From Patiria pectinifera (taxonomy: Eukaryota > Echinodermata > Asteroidea > Valvatida > Asterinidae), in assembly GCA_029964075.1 (NCBI GenBank), contig CM057140.1:13348643-13412642 (forward strand): 64,000 nucleotides of DNA, written 5' to 3'. Every line of letters starts with the position of its first letter. The first letter of the stretch is position 1. Shown here piece after piece: positions 52,203-62,825 of this stretch. The translations under genes and the position numbers were made by a program. The notes under the pieces are model-generated. The model searched no databases and was not told where the DNA came from. It saw only the letters and a program-made list of their open reading frames with translations.

Positions 52203-52547
52203 CCCTCCTGCTATTTATACAGTCACAGACAGTCAGAATTCACTTCCACTTCCCCTGCTATACTTTTAACAAAGGCTAGTCACCAGCAGTCAGATCATAT
52301 GTCAAGCAAGCACTGTGACTAGTCAAACTGGGTCAACAGGCAAAGCATGCAAGTTGTGGCCACAGCTGTTTTTATCACTCACCCGGAGTCAAAGCATAGC
52401 TGTATCAAGTAACATAAACAGTCCCAGCCAGTCAATCCTGCTTTACAATGTATGTATGCTGGGAATTCTTAACTATTGAAAACCGTCACTTGATTGATTT
52501 TGACTGAAAGGCCCACTTGGCACAGAATGTATGTTTGCATAGGAGGG
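52203..52547. mobile_element. piggyBac-like MITE with CCCTCCT ends
   Basis: TTAA lies at 52199-52202 and 52548-52551. The left end is CCCTCCTGC. The right end, inverted, is CCCTCCTATGC. TTAA followed by CCC is the usual start of piggyBac termini. The element is 345 bp, non-coding, and lies in the same intron as the piggyBac-derived gene. Confidence 0.65.
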
Positions 52548-55500
52548 TTAAAGATAACTTTGAAAAGCCATTTGAAACTGGATTGAAAAATTCTTCCTTA
52601 GGTTATTATTTTTCTGTCGGATTTCTGCAATCAAGTTGCAATCAAGATTACAGGTATAGATTTATTACCTTGTCAAGTGCGCACGGTGCGTAGAGGAATG
52701 ATGCATCATTACGCACCAAATGACGTCCATATGTGGTTTTCCTTCTGACGCACTTTGAGGTTATGTCTGGCCACATTTTCCAGGGATTTTTTTTTCAGAT
52801 ATTTTTTTTTTTAACTAAGATTAATGATTCAATGACTCTGCATTTACTTCGTGCAGTTTCAAAATACTTGAGCCCTATAGTGACATAATGGGGGGGGGAG
52901 AGGGGGTTCATAATTTTCAACTGAGGGGTAGTCATTGGCTGGTCATGCTTCAAAAAACACATTTTCCCCTTCTTATTCTGAATTTGGTTGCAACAGCGAA
53001 ACAGGCAGCGCAGGCCATGGGTAGGGAGTGTTAAAATCAGATCTACATGTATGCTAGCAGAAAACAGAATTGCTGAATGAAGGATTTAGAAAGTTGTGCC
53101 AAGTTCTGTGTTCCTTGCCACTATGTTACGTCAGTTAGTGATACCGCCTATGTTTCTCAGTCGTAATTACCATACTTCATAATTTCACAAACCCAACAAG
53201 CATTCTGTTGGGGTAGTTAGGTCAGACAAGCATTCATCAAGCGAACGACGTCACTGCGTGTGTACACAATGTGCGGACTACCAGCCGAGACAATGAGCTA
53301 TGTATCTGAACTCGGTGCACCTGTCGTACAGAGCCCGGGTCGTAAATACCAGGGCGATAATTGCTGGGATTGGCCACTGATGGCATAATCGGCACGTCAC
53401 TGCTCTAGTTTCTGATACCATGGATTGATAGGGTGGGGGAGAACCAGTACTCCAAGACTTAGAGATTAACAACCAAGCGAACATGCCAAGTTGTAGCGTG
53501 CAGTCAAATGTGCTCAAACATGGTCATGTGTGCCGTCCTTCAGATGAGCTTGTGATCCACACTAGCGGTTTTGTTGGAGGATGTATCCATAAGATCACTG
53601 GGGAATCTGTTGCAGGAGTGGCAAGTGATGGGCCCCACTTTCATGGCTCTACTAACCACAGACTTATGTGCTTTTGATCACAATTCTACGCTTATAGCAC
53701 TGGCACAGGAATTCTGCGCTAACCCTGCAAGCACAGAATCCTTAGTTGTTGTGCAATGCAAGGCATGTGAACAAACCGAAAAATACTTTCCTTTCACTTA
53801 AGGTGACTAGAGTTATGAAATTTGCCCCCGGCTTCTAAGGGTAGGAACCAATTGTTGGCTGAAAATGACTGTGGCTTGCTAACCAAGCCCTCATGCCCAA
53901 GTTGTCAAAGTTAAGCATGCATATGATGGAAAGTTGCAAAACCTGCCTGGGACCTGATATTGAAATTTATGTTCAAGTTATACTTCCATAGAAAAATTAT
54001 TTCTACTCCTTAAAAAGTAGCTTTTTGGTCAAGAACATTTTTTTCTCTCTCTCCCTCTCAAAAAAAGAAAAAAGATGAGGCAGTGTTCCCAACTTTTCAC
54101 ATTTCATTTCAGTAAAATTGTATTCCCAAATTCTCTCCAGCAGACCAAGATCATCCCTCCGAGACTTCACATTAATCTAACCAAATCATGCATAAGTTCT
54201 GCCACCTTTTTCTACGTCTCTCCGGAGATTGTTCTCGCCGTCCAAATCGTGATATGAGTCAGAGAGTCTCCGTGCAAAAGCGAGACGTTGTAATGAATCT
54301 AATTTGTCAACTGACTTATATATATCTCCCAACATATGGAACATTTGGTTCATTATTTGGAACATGACTTTGATGTTGGTTCTTAATTGACATAAGTGCG
54401 TCATCGCCCGGCTCAAAGCACGGACCGTTTCCGACCGCAAATGACCAGATTTTTATTTTTAGTCTAAAGAGTGGGAATGTGGTGGATCCATTTTTGGATT
54501 TCGGTAACGGATGTCATTTGTCATGATTTGGGAGCAATTATGTTCATGTAGGGGTGATGTGGCTGTTTTTAGATATCACCGTAGCTGGGGCTGTAATTTC
54601 AGTACAGCTGTGAATTTGTTTGTCTGTCTTGTCAAGTACCGGGTATATGTATGACCAATTTCTTCAGTGGATAGTGGCTTAATGACAAGTAAGGTCCCAT
54701 GACCCACCCTCAACCCCTTCGTCCCCACCCACCCACCCAAGGGGGGGGGTGTTAAGAAAGAAATGGCCTAAAACTAATATTGGGAGTGAATGATACAAAC
54801 AGTTAAAAGTTGCAACTGCTAGAAAGGTGTCTAAATTCTTGTTCAATTTTGTATCAGGAAAAGTGCCCCTGGTCTCAAATGAACCCCTATTTTGATTATG
54901 CCATTTTCCTAAAACCTAATACCGGGTATTTCTACTCTGTTTTTTGTTCTCAAACTTTTAGTTCATTCCTCCTGTTCTGAAAAAAAAAATACATGTATCA
55001 TCAACCTTGCTTGTTTTGAGGTTTTTTACACTGAGCAGTTTGCTGTACAGTAAAGGCTGCAAATTTTATCAGAATGACAGGACAGTGAACCAGTCTATAA
55101 TGGTTAATGTATGCGCAGACAGATTGGCACTCTGCCAATTGAAAAAAGTTGAGTGGCATACTGCACTGTACCACTGGCAACTTTGCATGTATGAACATGC
55201 AACAATTTTTTCTGTGCACAGACATTGGTGTCGTAGTGTACATTGAAGGCCTCTGCTTCATGTCTGCTTTATTTATTCAAACACAGGCAAGGGGTATGCT
55301 CACAAAGTTGAAGCCTTTTAACACTGAGCACCCCTCTACATGTTTTTGGAATATCCCTTGTGGAATTGATCTGCACATGCATGCACAAAGGGTAGGCCTT
55401 TTGTATTTTGTAAATGTAGGTGGGAAGGTATCAAATAGCAGGTACTGTACATACACATTGTAAGCTGTGGTCTAAGTGCAAATTCTCTACCTGTTGTGGT

Positions 55501-55655
55501 GTTGTGCAATATGCACTGCATTTCCAAAAGTTCTTTTGTTGTGTGTTATAGCTCCATTGTTACACTGAGTTTGTCAGTCTGCCAGTGGTGCAGAACAGTT
55601 GCTTTTGTACAAGTGCTACATGTACTTTGAAAATCTGTAGCTTGTGCCCCCATAA

Positions 55656-56027
55656 GGCCAAAAAAAAAAAGTCTCCGGTTTCTGGTATGCGCGTGCGTCG
55701 CCGTAGCCATGCGCGTCAGCAAAATAAAAAAAAATTTTTTTCAATGAAAGATGATGTCTCAAAACCGCCAAACTCACTGGTTGGACTGGAAATCTGCTGC
55801 TGCGCTATTTCAACGAGTTTTTAGATGGGGTTATGATCGAGAATAAGCTTTATGTGGCCTCTCTGGACTCCCATATATTTGCACTAAGTTTAGTCGGGCA
55901 CCATTTGCAGTCATCAGCCGACATTTGAAGCAAAAAAGTCAGGTAAAAAAAAAAAAAAAAGCCGCGTCGCTGCACCACTTTTTGGACAAGCTCCATACCA
56001 GAAACCGGAGACTTTTTTTTTTTGGCC
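55656..56027. mobile_element. PIF/Harbinger-type MITE, family 1, copy 3
   Basis: The element is 372 bp with TAA duplications at 55653-55655 and 56028-56030. Its ends GTCTCCGGTTTCTGG / CCAGAAACCGGAGAC match in both arms (a paired C/G change relative to copy 1), so the arms are still complementary. It ends 220 bp before the piggyBac-derived start codon. Confidence 0.83.
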
Positions 56028-56247
56028 TAAGGCTTTTGTAGTCAACGGTTTGTGGTGGAGAGCAGGACTTGTGACATTAGTGACCCTGTGGAACAGCTTT
56101 GTGTGGCAAGAGCGTTTTGCTGTGAATCATTTGGGCCAGTGTAATTTGTGAAATACGGATGCCTTATTGGTTGTAGGCACACAAGTGAAAAGCCTGTGTC
56201 TTTTTTGTGCCTGCCTTGTACCAGATACCAGATTTCATGTGTTCAGT
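56028..56247 (+). promoter_or_regulatory. short 5' flank of the piggyBac-derived gene, with upstream ATGs
   Basis: Only 220 bp separate the end of a Harbinger-type MITE (56027) from the start codon. The stretch holds two out-of-frame upstream ATGs: 56159, closed after five codons, and 56237, which overlaps the real start. No TATA box is evident. Promoter or 5' UTR sequence must lie here, extend into the MITE, or be joined by a distant 5' exon. Confidence 0.3.
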
Positions 56248-58131
56248 ATGGCGTCCGGAACATGTATAAAACAGGAGCCTCAGGATGAAGATGATTACGA
56301 TACAACTGAGCAAGGTGGTCATGCAAGCACCCCAACTGTTAAACTGGAACCGCCCGATGAGGTTTCGGATGAAGCTGGATTTGGTGAGGGGAGTGATGGA
56401 GAAATAACGTGGGAGTCTTCTGACGATGATTCAGATGGAGATGATGATTGCGAAGGCCAGGATTTTGATTCTTTCGATGATGATGATGATAGTGATTATT
56501 GCTATCTGGATGGTTATGATGATACGGATGATAGCAGTGACGTTGGTGACGCCAGGCCGCATAAACGGTCCCGCCGTGCACCACCAGTGACCTCGGGGAC
56601 GTCAGGACCGAGATTATACCATGCAGCGTCAGGGCACACATGGACCTCGGAGGTTCCGACACAAGAGACACCACAAGTCAAGGTTGAAATGGAGCAGGCC
56701 GGACCCAGAAACGTGAATCCAGCCTCGACCAAACTGGAACTGCTACGCCTGTTCCTTCCGATGACGGAGTTGCGGAAAATCTTGCGTCACACAAACGAGG
56801 AGCTCGAGCGGAAGTGCCAGAAGTATGAGATTAATATGACAGAGCTGATGACTGCCCTGGGCCTCCTGTATTATCTCGGTCTCACAAAATCTTCACATGA
56901 GAATGCCAAGACTTTTTGGAAGGATGGTCTCCTAGGCCGACCCCTTTGCCAAGCCGCAATGATGGGGAAACGCTTCCAGGGCATCCTATCCGCGCTCCGG
57001 TTTGACGACAGGGCCACTAGGGAGCAGCGCAAGTCCGTGGACAGCTTTGCACCCATCCGGGAGGTTTTCGAGACATTTGCTTCAGCCTGCCAGAGCTTCT
57101 TCTGTCCTGGAGATAACGTCACGGTCGGCGAACAGATTTTGCCCTTCCGGGGTTTGTACTATTTCAAACAGTATTTGTCCAAAAGCTCAAGGAAGCGTGG
57201 TATAAAATTTTGGCTGAGCGTCGATAGCAGATACAACTTTGTGACCAACATCCAACCAGGCCTCTTTGAAGAGGGACCAAAGCCGGGCAAAGAAGTTGTC
57301 AAGGACTTGGTGGAGCCCATACGCGGGACCGGCCGCAACGTCACAACAAAAAGCGCATTCACAAGCCGCAAACTGGCTGAGGAGTTGCTAGCCGATAAAC
57401 TGACCCTCATTGGTGCTATCAGTGGAAGCCGACCAGAAGTGCCCAAGGAGCTGAAGCCACCAAGTACCAAGAAATGGGAGGTCAAGTCAGCAGTGTTTGC
57501 CTTTGATGGTTCCTTGACACTTCTGTCCTACATCCCTAAGGAGAACCATAATCTGTTGTTGCTCTCAACGAAGCATCACAACGGCAACTTCAACGCTGCA
57601 TCCACGAAACCGGAGATGCTAGATTGCTACCACCGGACCAAGTTTGCCGTGGACACAGTTGATCATCTGTGTAATTTCTACAGCGCCGTCCGGAGAACGA
57701 AACGCTGGCCTGTCCTGGTCTTCTACAACCTGATGAACCTGGCTGCCAACAATGCCTGTGTCCTCTGGTGCGCCCTCAATCCGGACTGGAAGCGAGGGCT
57801 CAACGCGAGCGTCCGACGCCAGGCCTTCCTAGCAGATCTTGTCACGGAGCTCCTCCACCCCCAGCTTCAAGCCCGGGCTGCCAATCCTGCCGGCTTGCAC
57901 CGCAATGCCCGACTAGCCCTTGCTTCCATGGGATATGAGATATGTTACCAGAGGCGAAGCCTGCCTGGTGAGGCGGGGTCGGAGAACAAGCAACAGATGG
58001 GGAGATGCCACTTATGCCCACGCAAAAAGGGCAAGCGGACCACCATGGTCTGCCACACGTGTCGGCACTTCGCCTGCGATGTGCACTCTCAGAAATCCAC
58101 CACCATCACCTGCAGCTACTGCCTGAATTAG
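56248..58131 (+). CDS. piggyBac transposase-derived protein, probably domesticated and catalytically inactive
   Basis: This is an intact single-exon ORF of 627 aa. The start chosen is the first in-frame ATG, with A at -3 and G at +4. Family hallmarks in order: acidic N-terminus (residues 10-101); basic cluster HKRSRR (105-110); TELRKILRHTN (about 174-184), like the helical dimerisation/DNA-binding region; EQILPFRG (295-302), the E-Q-x-x-P/G-F-R-G block; the VTTxxxFTS block (365-373); RTKFAVDTVDHLC (463-475), the T-K-x-x-V-D-x-x-D block; and a C-terminal Cys/His domain with C587, C590, C602, C605, C610, H613, C622, C625. Length compares with 594 aa for the cabbage looper transposase. By eye, the first catalytic Asp is Gly294, the second is Lys368, and only the third (Asp469) remains. 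Three psi-K-x-E sumoylation motifs occur at K8, K32 and K145. No TTAA or terminal repeats flank it. It lies inside an intron of the PET gene, same strand. The likely role is DNA or chromatin binding rather than transposition, which is inference. Confidence 0.88.
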   Translation: MASGTCIKQEPQDEDDYDTTEQGGHASTPTVKLEPPDEVSDEAGFGEGSDGEITWESSDDDSDGDDDCEGQDFDSFDDDDDSDYCYLDGYDDTDDSSDVGDARPHKRSRRAPPVTSGTSGPRLYHAASGHTWTSEVPTQETPQVKVEMEQAGPRNVNPASTKLELLRLFLPMTELRKILRHTNEELERKCQKYEINMTELMTALGLLYYLGLTKSSHENAKTFWKDGLLGRPLCQAAMMGKRFQGILSALRFDDRATREQRKSVDSFAPIREVFETFASACQSFFCPGDNVTVGEQILPFRGLYYFKQYLSKSSRKRGIKFWLSVDSRYNFVTNIQPGLFEEGPKPGKEVVKDLVEPIRGTGRNVTTKSAFTSRKLAEELLADKLTLIGAISGSRPEVPKELKPPSTKKWEVKSAVFAFDGSLTLLSYIPKENHNLLLLSTKHHNGNFNAASTKPEMLDCYHRTKFAVDTVDHLCNFYSAVRRTKRWPVLVFYNLMNLAANNACVLWCALNPDWKRGLNASVRRQAFLADLVTELLHPQLQARAANPAGLHRNARLALASMGYEICYQRRSLPGEAGSENKQQMGRCHLCPRKKGKRTTMVCHTCRHFACDVHSQKSTTITCSYCLN

Positions 58132-58526
58132 ATAGACACAACTTGTCTTTGTCTCATTCCCCGACTGCTAGTCAGAACTTACCGTGATGTACATTGTAGT
58201 TTGTAGGGGACCAGACCTTTCTGAAGTTTGTCTCGTTTGTCAAGCAATTGTGTGGAAATCTACTCGCTGATGTGAACTGAGAAGCCTAGTGATAGTCTTG
58301 AATTACTGGTTTATAAATTCTTATTTAAAGGGATCATTTGTAGGTTTGCCAGTTTTCAAAACCAGATTTTGAATACTGTTACTTTGTGCAGAAAAACGTG
58401 GAGTAATATTAATCGGAGCTCTCATTTCTTGAGGAGGGGGAAGGGAGGGGGGGGGAAGAAGTTGAAGGGGAGGAGGTGGGCTGTTTTTTTCACCACATAT
58501 GGTTGATGAGCTATACTTCACATAAT

Positions 58527-58536
58527 AATAAATAAA
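58527..58536 (+). other. candidate polyadenylation signal(s) for the piggyBac-derived gene
   Basis: Two overlapping AATAAA hexamers (58527-58532 and 58531-58536) lie about 400 nt after the stop codon of the piggyBac-derived ORF. They are the first strong matches downstream that I noticed. The region is A-rich, so chance occurrence is possible. Confidence 0.3.
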
Positions 58537-58591
58537 AAAAGTTCAAAATAAGTTAAGTATTAAAGTAGGTTAAAATTCAAAGTAGGTTAAA

Positions 58592-58634
58592 ATTCCCGTC
58601 AAAAGTGGGTTTCCTTCTTTTTGCATCACCCTGT
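58592..58634. mobile_element. single terminal repeat resembling the mariner-like MITE
   Basis: TGGGTTTCCTTCTTTTTGC then ATCACCCTG|TA matches the right end of the element at 30809-31264. The partner end was not found, so this is a fragment. Confidence 0.4.
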
Positions 58635-59074
58635 ACAGTGCTTGCCAGAGGGCCCATCTTGTAGCAATTGCTCCTTATCAGCCGAAAATCTACAAGCACA
58701 TTTTTTCCCCCCTGGTCACCAATTTATCCCATCTCCCGGGGCTAATTTAATTCCACGAGCATTTCAGCGTCACCTCCAAACATCTCACTATACTTTCCCC
58801 TCCCACGTTTCTGTTATTGTTATGTTCCGCACATGATGCGACAACATGATGAACACATCCCTTCCAATTTGCGTCCCCAACATCTTCAGAGTCAACTGAC
58901 GCACCATGTCAACTTTTTGCTTGTTCAAATTTCATTAGATGCCCGTTTTTTATTGGAATCCAGCCAAGCTAGGTACGCTGATCTCCACCCCCTCCCCCCA
59001 CCACCCAACAGTGAGTTCATGGAATGCCCTACAGAATTTAATCAATCGGTCGGTAATTCAAAATTAAACTGGCC

Positions 59075-59515
59075 GAGAAATTTTTAACTGCAAAAATTAA
59101 GAGGTATGGGGAGGGTGATTAGTTGTGCAGTTTTTTGGGATTGAATGTTGCTGTTGGTCCTAAATATAACAAAATTGCTTCTTGAAAGTTAATTTATATT
59201 TTTTTTTAATTTGGTCAAATTTAATTTTCAGATGAAGCTTTCAGTGATGGTCGAACATTTTTGAAATTGGCACGTCCCAACGCCCCCCCCCCCCCGAGAA
59301 ATTTTTAACGGAAAATAAGAGGTATGAGGAGGGTGATTAGTTTGTGCAGCTTTTTCTTAATGTTGCCGTTGGTCCTGAATATAACAAAAATTTGCTTCTT
59401 GAAACTTAATTTAGATAATTTTTGTACATTTTTGTCAAAATTAAATTTTCAGACGAAGCTATCACTGGTTGTGTGACATTTTTTTTCTTCAATTGCCATG
59501 TCCCAATGTGTTTAA
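59075..59515. repeat. tandem duplication, ~222 bp unit
   Basis: GAGAAATTTTTAAC, AAGAGGTATG, GAGGGTGATTAG and TTAATTTTCAGAtGAAGCT occur in the same order at 59075-59296 and 59297-59515. Confidence 0.82.
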
Positions 59516-59539
59516 GAAAAGTGAAATTTTTGCAAAAAA

Positions 59540-59866
59540 CCTGACTTTTTAAATACTGCCCCCAATTTACCAAATTTAGTTAGTCCACATTTGTTTGCAA
59601 TCAGTTACACATCCTTGAACGGGTGCAAGCCAGCTAGTCTGCTTCCCTGACCTGACAATTCCCGACGTCTATAAATTGCTCCGTTTCATCTGAAGTAGGG
59701 TCAGGGAACCAGCCTACAAGAACAACATTTTTTTTCTTGGTTTTTCCAGCATCTTTGAACACAAAACTTTAAAGAGGTGAGTGTAAAAATATTTGCTGTC
59801 AAATACAAACCCCGAAATCCATCCATTTGTGAAAATTGCAGCAAAATAAAATGTTACATATTACCT
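59540..59866. mobile_element. TTAA-flanked MITE relative, reverse orientation, one end only
   Basis: Read on the minus strand from 59866 it follows the element at 43047: AGGTAATATGTAACATT, then TTTTGCTG.AATTTTCA, GTTTTGTGTTC, ATGCTGGAAAA and CTGGTTCCC. TTAA is present at 59867-59870. The other end was not found and may merge with the tandem repeat to its left. Confidence 0.6.
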
Positions 59867-60330
59867 TTAAACAATGATTAATGATTAAATGGATCTTTCT
59901 CTGACTCGAGTTTATAAAAAATATATAGTCAGCCCTTGACATCAAATGATCTTTCTAAACAGATCGGTGCGCGATGTTTGTAAATTTTTACGCCAAATGA
60001 CTCGCCCAAGTTTGTTGTTTCACTGGGGTCACGCCGCATACTTAATTTGGTAATGACGGGGAACCGGTTTACAGCTGTGGCAGATGAAGTGCAGTGGTAA
60101 ATGCCACCGGTGCACATGTTCCTGTCAGTCAACTGCTTAACGGTGGCAGAGGTCCGATGTAATTAAAACTGTAATGGGTTGTCATTAAAGGGATCATAAA
60201 TATATTGGGCAGGCCTGTTGGGCTCGTGTTGCGCTTTTTCTTGGGCTTGTTCCAAAAACACAGTTATGGTTAGTTGCATGTTTCTATAAATGTCATTGGT
60301 TGATAAAATATGGTTCAGATCCCATTGTTA

Positions 60331-60710
60331 GGCCAAAAAAAAAAATATTTGGTCTCTGGTCAGACCAAAGTTCCGGAATTGACGCGGCACGCGGCTTTTT
60401 TTTTTTTTTCCTTTTTCTTTCTTTTTTCTTCAAGCTTGGATTGCACAGACAAGGTGGGGTACTATTTTGCTTTTTTTGGTGTCCTCGTGTACATTGGTGT
60501 CCTCCATAATTTGCCTCGGTGCTTTCGATCATTTGCCTTGGTGCAATTTCCCATTCCTTGGTGCTCTTTGGTAAAAAAAATTGAGGAGGTGCGGAAATAG
60601 AGGGCGCTGTTGGAGCTACCGCGGAACATTTTGAAAAAAAAAAGATCGACGCGCATGATTAAAATCGACGCGCGCGCTGACCAGAGACCGACTTCTTTTT
60701 TTTTTTGGCC
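60331..60710. mobile_element. PIF/Harbinger-type MITE, family 2
   Basis: The element is 380 bp with TTA at 60328-60330 and 60711-60713. The left end is GGCC, an A run, then GGTCTCTGGTCAG. The right end is CTGACCAGAGACC, a T run, then GGCC. The interior differs from family 1 and holds CGACGCGCGCGC-like segments. Confidence 0.78.
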
Positions 60711-62546
60711 TTAGTTGCATTGCTCCAAAAGTATTTAAAAATATTGTGACGACTTAAAATTTAAAATCTTTAAAAAATGTAAGGTCTCACAAAATGTCAT
60801 GGCTACCGGTGCTTGAACCACTTCAGAGTTACACTGGTCCCACTCAGCAGGGCACCAGAATGAAGCAGTTGAAACAGTACCATTTTTTGGTTGGTGGTTG
60901 AAATCCTATCTTCATATATCCCCCCCCCCCAAAAAAAAAGGTAGCACAAGAATCTAACAATTTGAAAACCAAGTACCAACTTCCAGGTATTTTTTACCAA
61001 AGGATGTGGCTAGAAATACAGACATCGCATCCTGTTTACAAACTTTTAGTGTACCGTCATTTTTTCTGGTGCTGTCGATAAAATATAATGTATCAAACGA
61101 GATTAAAGGGCAACAGAGTATGAAAAATTTTTTATTTTTAAAACACTATTTTCATGGCAAGAATCACAAAATTAATTTTCACTCATGGCTTGTTACTGAC
61201 TAGCTTCTAGAGGGGAGACAATCAGATTTTCAAATGAATTTATTGGGATTTACTGTAACAATTTCAGAGTTAAAGCGTGCACACGTTTAACCTCAATGTG
61301 TTGCCATGGACTTTTATGTTCTGATGGTGAGTGAGGGATCGCTTCATATTTTAATGAAATCTTCATCGTCAGTTCGAGGGTAGTGTTTAATTCACGGGCC
61401 CTTGTCTTTTTTCTGATGAACAAACTCATCAAGTCTTTACTCCACCATGTAGCATCTTCTGTATCTTTGCCCAACATCAAAATTGCTCCATCAGGCCCCC
61501 CTCCTAATGATGACAGGCGTCATTTGTTTCAAGCACCACTCTGAGTCCTATATAGATTCCTCCACCCACATATGTCACTCTCTTTTACACTCTGCATCAT
61601 CAGTAAGGCATCTTGGATCAGCCTAGCAGCGTCTTCAAGATGCTGATCCCACAGTCTGACCTGTGTGGGATCAAGAGTCAGGAGTCTGGTGCAACCCTGC
61701 GATCTGCAAAGTGCAGGAAACCTGACAAGAACGTCACACATGTGGCCCAATTTTTGGTCACTAGAATCGTGAAGGGGTTTTTCAGTTCACGAGACTCAGA
61801 AATGAAAGTTCCAGTGACAAGTATTTTTTAACCAAAACTCTGTCACACGAGGGCGCTAGAACACATTCTTGGCGACTCACATCTTTCTTTCAAAAATATT
61901 GGAAGCCTGCCATTTGCATCTGGTAAAGTGAAGTTGTAGAAATTGCAAACGTCTTATCATCAGCCTGTGATTAAGTTATTAAATTTTGACTGAAAATGTT
62001 GAAAGGAGTTGTAACAAAATTAACCACCAATAATCTGGAAACCTATTAAGATCCCCCTCCAAAACCACTCAACAGTTTAGGAGGTTAATTTCTTACGTTT
62101 TACTTCAGACTAGATGGGACTTGTGTTGTGTCCTGCACATTAGTGGCAAGTTTAGAAAGATGCAACGACTTAAAAGATTAAGGAGATTTGGATCATGGAC
62201 TCGATTACAAGTACAAAAGGGCACACATACCTTTCATGTTCATCTACAAGCCTGAATGTTTGAACCCCTCGGCCTTGGAAGTTTTCCCTGGTGTATTTCA
62301 CACGGCCTGTCAGTCGGTATTAGTTCGCCTGTTGAACTGAAATGTAAAGGCAGAGCATTGTGAAGTGTTGTAAAAACCTGAGCCGTTTGACATTTTGGTT
62401 TTGCCATCTGGTTACACTTGGTACGTTTGCGCATTTTTAAAGGGATTCCTTTAGGCCTTGCATTCAAGGCTGGATTTCAGATTTTTTTATGTCATGTTGT
62501 AATGTCCAAGGATGGTAAATTAATATGCAAATATGCAAATTATCAC

Positions 62547-62675
62547 TGCATATTTGGATATTCATGTTGTCCCTTCCTTCCTTGGGAGTACATGTGGTTG
62601 TCAGCAGGATGGCCATATCATATTTGTGATGGTGCACTAACACAGTTAGATATACCTCAATATGCAAATGACCAC
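62547..62675 (+). pseudogene. older tandem duplicate of the PET-gene exon start (copy A)
   Basis: It shows the same flank motif (CTGCATATTTGGATATTC) and then AGTACATGTGGTTGTCAGC from 62587. Relative to the real exon it has a 9-nt in-frame deletion, several substitutions and a stop (TAA at 62638). The acceptor AG has become GG. It sits 135 bp before copy B, which is 181 bp before the real exon. Confidence 0.65.
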
Positions 62676-62825
62676 TCTGCATATTTACATATTCATGTTT
62701 TCATCCCTCCCTTTTCCTAGTAGTACATGTACAAAATGCAGATGTCAGCAGGATGACCATGGCATCATCCATGACAACCTAGTGACAATGAAAAAGCAAC
62801 AGGGTATCCTTCAGCAAATGTCTTC
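62676..62825 (+). pseudogene. tandem duplicate of the PET-gene exon start (copy B)
   Basis: From 62722 the sequence is nearly identical to the first ~70 nt of the exon at 62902 (AGTACATGTACA, then GATGTCAGCAGGATGACCAT) and retains the frame and the C-x2-C-x-C motif. The preceding intron flank (CTGCATATTTACATATTC) is also duplicated, and an acceptor-like TTTTCCTAG remains. Homology stops after GTGACA at about 62787 and no good donor follows. It is probably a relic, although inclusion as an alternative exon is not excluded. Confidence 0.75.

Noticed and set aside
56167-56247. 27-residue N-terminal extension of the piggyBac-derived ORF
   Set aside because: It would need a TTG start. The first in-frame ATG is at 56248 and has a good Kozak context.
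56339-56674. His-rich minus-strand ORF opposite the piggyBac-derived gene
   Set aside because: It is the antisense shadow of the Asp codon runs in the acidic N-terminus.
58321-58345. TTAAAGGGATCATTTG as the end of a further TTAA MITE or of the piggyBac unit
   Set aside because: It resembles the left end of the element at 3603, but no inverted partner was found on either side.
56028-58600. Active piggyBac transposon
   Set aside because: No TTAA-flanked inverted termini could be found around the ORF, and two catalytic positions are not Asp.
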